DNA of 64,000 nt from Blastobasis lacticolella (Eukaryota; Arthropoda; Insecta; Lepidoptera; Blastobasidae), in assembly GCA_905147135.1 (NCBI GenBank), contig LR990050.1:1252501-1316500 (forward strand), read 5' to 3'. The notes below the pieces were generated by a model. It was not told where the DNA came from. It saw nothing but the letters and a program-made list of their open reading frames with translations, and did no database searches. This document shows positions 48,601-60,600 of this stretch, piece by piece (position 1 is the first letter of the stretch; each line of letters opens with the position of its first letter). The position numbers and the translations under genes are program-made.

Positions 48601-51600
48601 TTGATAGAACAAAATAGGGACCTAAAAGAGGAGCTGGTGAACAAATCTCAGGAGTGTTCTCGTCTCGAGATTAACATCAAAACTCACGAGAAGACTGCTG
48701 AAGTACAAAGTCGAATGATCATACGGTGAGTTTTAATCGCAGCATTCTTCTTTTGCATCGTTTTTCTTAGCACTAAATCCAACTTATACCTTTCCAGACT
48801 TCAAAAAGACCGAGAAGAAGACAAGAAGTCGACGAATGAAAAAGATAGTCGTATCGATGAATTGACTCAGAGGTGTGCGGCGTTGCACGACAATTGCGAG
48901 GCGATGAAGCTCGACTTGAAGGCTGCTAAAGATACAGTGGAAGAGTTAAAGACACTGAAAGACGATTTGGAGGTAAGAATTTGATATTACATAATCATAC
49001 TAGTAAATTGTACTTGGTTACAGGCATAAATACGAGTACGTATTGAAAACAGTTACAGAATGCAGTTTAACAGTGAACGCACATTCATGCGAGCCGAACG
49101 AAACGAATTTTAGAATTCTTAGTATGAAATTCTATTAAACCTCGCTTTCCTGTCCGCGCTGAATCTGGAAGAACCCAAGAAATCCTTGACGAATTCGGGT
49201 GACTTCATCTAATTCGGCGCGGGCGATGCGGCCGAATCGAGCGATGTGCTCGCAAATGCGAACAAAATTGACACTGCAAGTTCACTGCAAGTCTTCACTC
49301 CTTTTCTTTGACAAGTAATTACAATGCGACCGGTGTAGAGATCATTCTTTCGGCGCGGATAGGTGTGCAAGATCTTGTTGACGATTCGTTCGGCTCTAGT
49401 CAATAGCGGCTCGGATAAGTGTGTCTTAAATGACCCTAAATTGGCGATCGAAATTATGATGCTCACAATTCACAAAACTAAGCATGTTAGGCGTAAACTC
49501 TAGTGGTTTAAATTAGTATATTATTGATCAGCGGAAAATCAGTGCCGCGGCCGCGGCCGCGGCTTATACTCAGATCATTTTGTTGTTAAGGTGTGCCCCG
49601 GCACAGCAATTCCGAATCGACTTATTAATTTTGTAATTTGTTATTTTATTTGTATGATTAATGTTCATTTTATATTATTGTTGTGATGTGGTGTCCTTAT
49701 TAAGCAATCCTTGTCTCATTAATTTTTTTCTTTTTTTGTATTTGTATGTGGTCACATCAGAAATCTGGTGACTAAAATAGGAGAAGAAACTCCTGTGCTA
49801 TAGTCACCGTCATTATAACAAGACATAGCAATTCAGATTTAACAATATAAACATACTCAAGGTTTTTTTTCTTCTTCATTGATTCATGAATGACCGCAAG
49901 ATCGTTGCACTTGCCCCGTCCCCAGAGTCGGCTACTCGCGTCGTCGGCCGTGGCGGGCTGCCTGTCGTGCGGGCCGGGGGGGTCCGCGCAAGGCCGCGGC
50001 TCGGCGGAGGGCGCCCGCCGGAGAAGACAGAGCCTTCACGACTCTAAGAGGGTGTTCGCTGATGATGAGGATGGTGAGTGACTGCTTTTTTAATCCCCAC
50101 GATCGTCTTCTTATCGAGTCGATGGACTTAACTCCCCCTTTCGCTTTGTTAGCCCAGGATTCGGCGACGCATACAACATTTGGACTCCCACGAATAGGGT
50201 ATTATAAGTGTGACGTGGGTATCTGGAGCTCTGTGGGTATGTGCATCTGTATGTAATATCGTAGCTCTTGAACGAATGGACCGATTGGTGGGGTTTTCTT
50301 TGTCCGAAAACTAGTTTAATCGAGATGGTTCTTAGTTAATTAAAATCGGTCCAATAGTTTAGGAAATATTGAAGCATAATATATTACGTAAACTTGTTCG
50401 GGGTTACCCGACGCTTTTGTGCGATTTAGGTTATATGCCTTAGGAAAATCAGCCGTTTTTACAGTTTCAACTTAATATCTAGGCCATGTTTCATTTAATT
50501 CGATTGTAGAACTGGAGATACAGCTTGACCTCTCCGCAATTTTCACTCTCCGACTAACTTTCACACATTAGGGGTAATTTAAAATGGTCGCTCGGGGAAA
50601 AGATAAACTGCCCGTCGCGAGCAAAAGCTAGTCATATCAATAAAATCAATAAAAGTAACGTAAGTCTAAAATACCTTTGTTTTCCGTTAGATTTTTTACT
50701 TTTGAAAAGAGATTAATTAAAGTTATCCTAATTCAATAAATACTTTTTCATTTTCATATACCTTTTAATAAAATGGTTGATTTCACAGAGCACAATAAAA
50801 TGCACGCGATGTTCGCGGCGCGCGGCCGCCCCGACGACCTGTTCATGGACGTGGACGGCGACTACGACAGCTCCGACAGGAGCACTCCTGTTCGCCTCAG
50901 CAAGGGGTAACTCGCTTATTATTATACTATACATAGATTAGATTAGATTTATTTCTTCCTCTTGTAAAGAAGTGCTTACATAATGATAATATTCCTATTA
51001 TAAATTATATTGTTTCAATAAAATAGATCAAGTTATAGGCATAGAATTATTACCTACAATATTTCATAGAACAAAGCAATTTCAAATATTTAATAATCAG
51101 TTGACATTGATTACACTAATGATTCATACAAAGCCTGTCAAATTATTTTACATGATGACTCATGCACATTTCCAAAATAAATAGATAGATACATACATAC
51201 TTCCGTACCAAATAGGGGGTTACCTTTATAAAAATGTATAATCCGCGTCATGAAAGAAGAGACTTGTCCAATGGCAGTAGAGGGGATTTCGCGCGGGTAA
51301 TCGTCTACTGCGCAAGTCGAGCCACGTGACCCGCCAACTCTATTCTTACATGACTTTATTTATACTGATATGACATTAGCTCAAATTGTTTAACTGAAAC
51401 GAAATTTACTCCTCCAGTCGCGATAGTTTCCGGCCTTCCAGCAGGCCCGGCTCGGGCTCCCCGGGCGAGGGCGGGGCGGGAGTGTTGTCTCCGGGTGCTT
51501 GGCGTCGGCGTCGCCAGAGCACACACGACCTGCGACGCGCCAGCATGGCTAAGGGGGATGGTATGGCAACACTAGACACACCACACATTATATATACTGT

Positions 51601-54600
51601 ATTTACGCAATAAAGTACATTCATTCATTCATTACAACTACAAATTGTCACAGCACAATTTAAGACTTTATAAGGATAATCATCACAGTCCATAACAGTC
51701 GACTGCAGGACTTAGGCCTCTCCCACGAAAGGGAAGGTTATTGCCGTAATCTCCACGCTTGGCACTTTCCAGCCTACGGAGACTAGATCTTTTTTTCTAG
51801 AGACTTAAAAACATTAGTCGCCTTGTACGATACCCACAAGTATAAGAGGTTAGTGCTATTCTACTCTGCCGGACTCCACACGGCCAATCCATTTAGAGGG
51901 ATCAAATAATGTTATTTATCAACTTTTCGACTTATCGATGGGAGCACTCCCATTTGATGCTTATTTACATGTGGGCTGAGAAATGACACCCATGAGTGGA
52001 AAGGGTTCTATTTTGTTCCGTCGGACACCACCATACGGCTTGCATGTTGATATAACAAACATCACAACTTATGATGTGCTCCTTTTTTTAGTCTACGCAG
52101 GGACAAACGAGCAGACAGCCCACCTGATAGTAAGCGGTAACTGTCGCCCATAACATCTATGATTTATGCATTTAGCTACACTGCAAGCGTTGTCACTTTG
52201 AGGACTAAGATGAAATGACTCGTGCCAGTAACTGCGCTGGCTACCTTATTCTCTAAACCGGAACACAACATACTCGTATAGACAACAGATTCTACATACC
52301 CACTCTTCTGTTTCAGATAATCTTGAACTGAAACTAACTGAGGCGCACACAGACCTGAAATTAGACAAATCAAGAAGCAGCTCTGGCTGCGAACTGTAAG
52401 TTGCGTCCAAACACACAAATAATCTCTTTACCTCTATTGTATTACTTTATTTTACTTACCTAGCCAAAAGAAAATTGATTTTTAAATAATTTCAAGAATC
52501 AGCAAGCAAAATACGAAGAGAACGTCTAAAATTCTTAATTAGCCAAACCGTGACGGTTTAGTATCGCTATTTGAAATACACGTAAAGTACGTTTTGCGAG
52601 AAGGACACAAGATCTTATAAATTGTATGTTTCTAACCGATTTTAATTTCGTTTTATATTTTCGTTACTGTTTTATTGGCTATTGTTATATTTTGTTCTTA
52701 AATATGACGTGTTCTGTGTCAGTCATCATCCCTAATATCGATAAATAGATCACATTTAGTCGCCTGAATGTGTAACTATAATGCAATCTGGTCAGGTTCC
52801 CCCGTAATCAGGGTCACCGGAGGTCAGACGGCAGTCGCTCCACTGTAAGTACTCGATCTGCCAGATTTCTGCATCGTGAAGAAGGCGGACTCCGAGCCCT
52901 GGCGCGCGAGACCACAACCGGGATATTATCGCCAAGATGATTACTAAAATCATCATTCCTAATCCCTTAGCGCGGCGGGAGATCTCCACTCGCAGCTATC
53001 CGCGTGTCGGCAAGAGCTAGAGGAGTTGAAAGAGAGATACCGGGAACTAGACGACGAGTGTGAGACTTGTGCTCAGTACCTGAGGGAGAGAGACGACCAG
53101 TGCTCGGCTCTGAGGAAGGAGAAGATAGCGTTGCAGGTGAGTTTTTTTTTTGTAGTGTTTGAAAACCCGCGGTTGGATTTATGGGAAGCTGATAGGACCT
53201 ATACAGGGTGTAAAAAGACCGTTAGCATTAATTGAAACCTCATATTCTACCCATGAAACTGAACAACTTTCCCTAAGAAACATACCCGCGGAAACTCATA
53301 CTTAAGGCAGAAATCGAGATTATTAAAAAAAAAAAAGTTGTGTTTTTGTACTAAAAAATATCAAGTATCGATAACTAAATCGTTCACAATTAATTTAGAC
53401 ACTCAAAGATCAAATTTAAGTTGAAATAAATGCACTTTAAGTAAAAGCACGCAATGGATAGCGTGCAGGCTGGCCGGCCTACTAGCTGCCGCGCGCTAAC
53501 TTTCCACCAACTCGGTGCCGCGCGCTAGGTACTACCTACAGCGGCCGTGCCTGCGCCAATCCGCCACCGGCCGCCCGTGGGCCCATGCCCATGCTACCAC
53601 TCACTAAAGTTCAACACGACAGGGGAACGCATACCTACCTTAATACATTACCTAGACGTTTGCTTACGGTCATTGACATTATACCAGCACCTACCTACCG
53701 TCGATATCAGCAGTAAAGTTCACGATCGCAAGTCCTACCTACCTAGGTACATGATTGTATGACGACCATTCACATTACATGAGAATTTAACGTAGTAGGT
53801 ATCTACCGTGGCGCGCACTTGCATGATCAGGCACAGGATCAGCTGTCTACCTACCTAACTTACGTACACGTTTGCTTACGGAAATTCACATCATACGAGA
53901 ATCGAGCCCAGTACCTACCACCTACCTACTGTCGATATCTGCAGTAAAGTTCACGATCGATAGTCCAATACCTACTAGGAACATGAGATTTGAACGTAGT
54001 ACCTGTGGTAGTACCTACCTACCACTTGTCATCAGCTGACAGGATGACCGGATACCAAACCAACATGTTTGTATTACGAACATTCCCAATTCCTATCACA
54101 CGACCGAACCGTGGAGACTAAGGCAAAAAAAAATAACTAGGTAGGTATTCATTTGTCAGACACGCACGACACGAGAATAGATACACACTTTAAGAAGAAA
54201 TAAGTATTAAACCCAGGTCATTGATCGATGACTTAATACCTACCTTAATTGTAATTGCTCAATCAGATAACAAGAGGTTTACCTACTTCACTTCAGTTCA
54301 GAACGTAGGTACTTTCAAGTCGAAAAGCCAGCGAACGAATTGAAGTTCGCCCCGAATGGCGGCGCGCGGCGTCGCCTTTGTGTTAGGCTGGGTCTACATT
54401 GTAACATTTTGATGTGGCGCATTTCCGTCAAATGGCGTGGCACCAATACCGACGTGTGCACGTCACGATCATGACATTTTATTATCAGTCTGGTCGATTT
54501 TTGACACGATACGGCAGACGGCTAAATGAATGTCCGTAATTAAAATTTCCGATAAATTTCCAATTTGGGTGAACAACCGTTAGTTGCTGTTGAAACTGAC

Positions 54601-57600
54601 GTAGTATAAAATAAAGTTGACGTAGTCTCACGGCCGATCAAAGTCGGCTCGCCCGATCATCCGAAAGAAACTTAATTTATAGCGAATTAGTATCCATTGC
54701 AACTGACGGTTGATCGGCTCCAGCCAAATCGAAGCGATGTTGACACTATTAGGAAATACCTGATATGATACGCCCGTAAATCGGAGTCGCACATGAAGGG
54801 TTCCGTAGAAGGCAGGTACTTATGATAAATCACATTGCTTGTAGATACACCTTTAATTTGTACTTTCATCATCATCATCATCATATCAGCCGGAAGACGT
54901 CCACTGATGGGCAAAGGCCTCCCCCAGAGATCTTAAGCTTGGCAATCCTTCGGGGTATGTCGGTGACCTTAGTTCGCTTGTGAATCTCCTCATTTCTGAT
55001 TCGATCACACAATGAGACTCCGAGCATTGGCCTTTCCATTGCCCTTTGGGTGACAATAAGTTTTATTATAAGGTCTACAGTGAGCGGACACGTCTCTGTT
55101 CCCTAGATTTAACTTTACTTTATTTTTATTATTTGTCGGTATAGGCTACAGTAATACTCAAGGAATTTGTCAAGTACCCATAACGTTTCAAAAGAGACAG
55201 CCCTAAACACGAAAAATGATACTTGCTGATCATGATGATATGATGTCAATGATGTTACACCGTGAAAATTTCGATAATTCCCGTTGTCCCCCATTTCATC
55301 CTAAAAATGATACAAATTTGGACGCGGTGATAAAGCCACTACCTTGTCGTGTAGTGTCGTGATGCGTCAAAAGTATGTCGGTTTCATACATTTACTATGG
55401 GAAAGCGATAGAGAGAGAGAAAGAGATAGAGACACGCTACGATACGACACTTCACATTAATGTGTTATTTAACCAAAGTAAATGTATGACACCGGTATGC
55501 TTCTGCCGCGTCACGTCACGACACGATAGTGTGTACCAGTGGTTTTTACCGAAACTAGGATCAAAAGAAATTGCCGACACCGGCGGCGCGACTGTTCTTC
55601 CTTCTTTCTTTCTTCAGTTCGGTTGCAAACGCGATACCAATACGACATTGTTACGGCGAAAGTGATTTGTGTTCTCACAAGTTTAAAAAGTATTTTCAAG
55701 TGTGTTTTGTGATGCCTCGTGCATATGAAAGACATCGTTACGATGCTCAGGAATATTTTAACATGCTAATGTGTTATGGTGCCAATATGAGCCGCATCTA
55801 ATTCGGCGCTCGCGAAACGTGGAGTAGGTAAGTACCTAGGTACATTGCTTTGCTTGTTATCTTCGGTTTGTACGTGTGTGCATAGTGATGCTACCTCATG
55901 TTATACTGGCGGTAAATAGGTTGATGTGCTGCCATCTGTACCTACTTAATTTTGTAATGTAATTTAAACAAAAAGCATGTGGTACTAAAATTCTGAACAG
56001 CTGAAGACAGAAGGTTGAAATTTTGACACCGTCTGCGCCATCAAAAGTTAGGAAGATAGCAAGTACCAATCGAAAACAGTCTGCAACTTATGGTTTAGCA
56101 GTTATTTAGGTTTAAATAAGGGAATTTTGTGCCTTATTTGCTTTGGTTAACAGGTGTTAGGTACCAGGTGGTACCATTTTGACGAGAACCTCATTTGCTT
56201 TGTGCGGCCACTAACGGGGAAAAACCATTGTGCAGTAGGTTTTTCCCCGTACTAGTAAGGTAGAATACGTCAAAGCGGCCGCCGCGCGGGGTCAGTGACC
56301 ACTGGTCACATGGGCCAGCGAGAGGCGTGCGCCAGAAGTTGTACATTGCGCGTCGCAATTAATTATTTATTTTAGGTAGCGAAATTATGAAGTCATTTCC
56401 GCGGGTATGTTTCTTTGGGAAAGTTGTTCAGTTTCATGGGTAGAATATGGGGTTTCAATTAATGCTAGCGGTCTTTTTACACCCTGTATAAGCATATAAA
56501 TAATAAATAAATTTAATTATTCAAGAAAATTAAGTCTAACATTACATCGTACCGTAGTTAAATTTAAAAGTACCCAGGCACCTATGCTAAAATATGAATA
56601 GAACAATAGTTGTTTACAAGTTATTCAAGCTAATATATAGACTACGGCATGGGAGACCACGGAATATGATAATAGCATGAAGCATTAAGTTTTTACCGGC
56701 ACGCAGTACTCACAGTCTCTAACAAAGCGTATGAGTCACGGTTCCGATATTCGACCTTGGAAAGGTTAAGCAAAGTCCTCGCCTCTATTGCATGGATAGA
56801 TAGTAGGATCAAAGTTTACCCACATAACCCGAACTCACGTCACTAGGATAGGCTTAACATTGACGGATGATTAGTATTTTTGACCTATATGACATACTAT
56901 TGTTTCCAGAACCAACTCAAAGAGATGACGGAACAAATGAGGACCGGCCAGAACAAGAGTCAGAACGAGTCCACGGTCGGGAGATACGTGCACGCGTCCG
57001 TCAATACAGACGAAGGTGGGTGTCCATTTCCTGTTTCAGCTTTGTATGTAATATACCTATGTCCATCCTCAGGTGCTAAACAGGTACTAAACTATCTTCA
57101 TGCTAAATTACGTCAACATCGGTACAGTGATTTAGACAATAACTCAGTAAATATTAGAAGACTCTTCTTCTTCCACAGTATGAATATCACTCTCATTTAT
57201 CCCTATTTAAACTAGCATTCCACTAGATAGCTGCGCGCTGGCGCTTCTGAATCGTAGGGTATGTTATCGAAATACGTAAGTAGTGCTATTGGTGACACGA
57301 TAATAGCTGTCATCGGCGTTAAAGTATTGTATTTTTTTAATTAAAATACACAAGGAAATATCATACCTAACCCTCAGGTCAAATAAGAAATAAAGATGGC
57401 GCGCTGTCAACAGTGACATGAGGCCGGTTTAAACATGTGTGCCACGGCGTACTTTGGTTCTCCATGTGTGCGTGTGATCATGTACGTACACTGCCTAGTT
57501 TTGTGTGCATCATTATGTTCGCCGGATTCTGACTTCTTTTATAAACCTTCGTCTTGGATCACTATCTATAATTGAAAACCGCATTAAAATCCATTTAAAA

Positions 57601-60600
57601 GATCTAAGCGTACGTAGATACAGACGGCGGGAAGCGACTGTTTCATACTATGTATAGATTTGGTCTGAGACCTAATCCTAGTCACTCACTTTACGCATGG
57701 CCTACTGGTTGACTGCTAGATGAAGCCTGGATGGCTTTAAGTCCGGCACTTTTATTGTTTTTAGTGCAATAATAGTTTAGTGCAATTTCTTTTTAGAAAT
57801 AAGCAGTGCCTGTTGTGTCTTTTGTTCTTTTATATTTCTCTGTATATCATTAATGAGTACAATAAACAGTCAAATAAATAAAGTTTTTAAATAAATAAAA
57901 TAATCCTTTCCACACCAGACTGGGCGAACCTCCACTCCGTGGTAGTGGACCGAATGTCGTACGACGCCGAGGTGGAGAAGAACAAGAAACTGATAAAGAC
58001 AATAGAGGACGTCCGCTACAAGAACCAGGAGTTACGGACCACGGTAGCCAAGATGCAGAAGGCTTTGGAGAAACATAACGGGAAGGATTGCAGGTGAGTG
58101 TAGTTTTGGAAGATTTTGGATATGCCTATAAGTTTTGAGGGTATGTTCCGGGTTCCCAACGACGTGCATATCCTTAAGATGTGTGATAATAACCGTGATA
58201 GTTTAAAACATTATGCCTTTAAGTTCATTCGCGATAATAATATAGTGAGTCATCGTTGTTCGCAAGCCTAGCCCCGCCCCTTGATCAATCGGGTCGCAAC
58301 AAATTAGAAAGCTAAGTTTACAGTGACCAGTTAACGGCAGAAGATAGTAAAAATGAATACCTCGTCGGTTGGAATAAACAGCAAATACTAGACTGGCTGT
58401 TAAGCTAATTGATATTCTGGACTTTATTTTTAATTTGTGACAATTAAGTTGATTTAAATCCAATAATAAACTTTTCTTTTTCTTTTACGATGTCCGTAAA
58501 AATGGTTGTCTGGAAGAGATCGCTTTTAGCGACCGCCTTTGTACTATATTGTCTTACTGTTACTATGTTCCACTGTCCTTGTATGTACAATAAAGAGTTA
58601 TAATAAAAAAAAATTAATATAAATTTTTATAATTTTTTCTCCATTGTGAAAACGCTTTTACTCACTATTTTCTTAACGCGAATCGACTATAGTTTATATA
58701 GTAATTCGTGGGGGCTGTCTTTTTTCTCCCCATTTTTTCTTTCTTCTTTCATTGGGTGTAAAAAAAAAATTATTTTTTTCATCCTCCCCAGCCGCGAGCT
58801 AGAATCGGCCAAGACGGAGCTAGTCTCCTGCCGGCAGGAGCTGGACGAGTTGAAGGAGAGATACCGCGAGTTGGACGACGAGTGCGAGACGTGCGCGCAA
58901 TATCTGAAGGAGAGGGACGAGCAGTGCCGAAGGCTGAGGGAGGCTAATAGTGCTTTGGAGGTGAGGAGCTTACGGCTGCTTTATACTCGTTAAGTGTTTA
59001 GCATAGTTGAGGTGACGACCTGAGTGGTTCAGTGGTCAACATGCCGGTCTGCCACGCAAGAGGTCCCAGGTTCGATTCCCGGCTGGGCAGAAATTGAAAT
59101 GATGAATTTTAATTTCTGTTACGGGTCTGGGTGTTCTATGTATAATAAGTATGTATTTAAGTAGTAATAAAAGTATATAAGTAGTTTATCAGTTATCTAG
59201 CACCCATAACACAAGCTTTGCTTACTTTGGGGCTAGATGGCGCTGTGTGAGTTTGTTCACGATTATTTATTTATAGTTGATAGAGGCACAGAAAAATTTT
59301 ACAATTTCAGGCGACAAGCTCTGCCTTATTTCTAAAAAAATCTTCCTGCAGGCCAATTTTTAAACGTAGTTTTGAGGTAAATATTCATTGGTGTGTTAGT
59401 AGAATAGAATATCGAATCCTGGGTGCTATGTGGGTCACACCACCCTGGTATCCTAGACAAGTTTTGATCTCAGAAGTTTTAATATATTGCACAGTAACTC
59501 ACATTTTTTTAATGTTTTTTTTATACCATTAAAATGGCAAACAAGCTTACGGTCCGCCTGATGGTGCGCAGTCACCGCAGCCTATCGACGTTTGCAATAC
59601 CAGGGGCATCACCCACGCGCTGCCGACCCCGTAAATACCTTATCACCCCTTTCTTAAAGAACTCCTTATTGTACTCGCCAGGTAGTTCATTCCACAACCT
59701 TAGTATGCGTGGGAGAAAATTCACACTATCTGTGCAATCTGTGTTCTAACTACATAGGTGTTTTACCGACTGTTAATTATCGAAATACCTAAATTATGCT
59801 GAATAACATCTCCATGCTATGTTCCCAGGCGAAACTCCTCGAGTACCAGTCGGCGGGGTCTCCGGTCCCGGGCGGGCCCGGCGGCGGCGGGCCGGCCGGG
59901 GCGGACTCGGCCCGGAGAGCGCGGCACTCGCTGCACGACCGCAACCGCCGGCCGCGAGCTATAGCCACCGAGACCAGTGATGGTGGGTGCCTTCAAACTT
60001 CAATTTTGTGAACTAAACCAAATTCGCCAAACCATTTGCAATTTAACGCATAGAAAAGAATAGAATATATTTTATTGTGTGAAATGTGGTTTAAAATATA
60101 TCTTAATAAACTTTTACACAGAGGTTCACACAATTTGCCAGAATCTGAGAATTTTACGAATCCAGATAACGTAAAAATAATAATTATAATGTCAGTTTCA
60201 ACAATTAAATCATAAAATCCCAATAAATAACTACTTATCCAAAAAAATAATGTCAATACAGAATAAAATAATTTGATAAAGAATAGAAAATAAAATAATA
60301 TGTCATTGTACTTATTCACTAATAGTACCTATTATATGTCAATACAAGTTAAATTATTCGCATTTTTGTCGCATTACTCGACAAATAAATAAATTCATAA
60401 ATATTAGGTTTAATTAAACTCGAATGTATTGTGACGACGTATCACCGAGCGACGGAGACCCCTCCGTCGACTCGACACAGTAACGAATTGCATTAAAATA
60501 GTTCACAATTTTAAAGTTACTGGTTTATTTCACTTTAAAGTTACTGCGCACGCGCGAGTTCACGTCCATCGGGCACGGCCGTTTAAATAATTCAAGTAGC

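Noticed and set aside
43368..48644. Many minus-strand frames of 62-129 residues rich in Ser, Phe and Ile
   Set aside because: Shadows of the Lys-, Glu- and Asn-rich coiled coil in exon 14.
50062..50256. Additional coding exon after exon 16
   Set aside because: The frame runs through the GTGAGT donor and has no similarity; exon 17 joins in phase without it.
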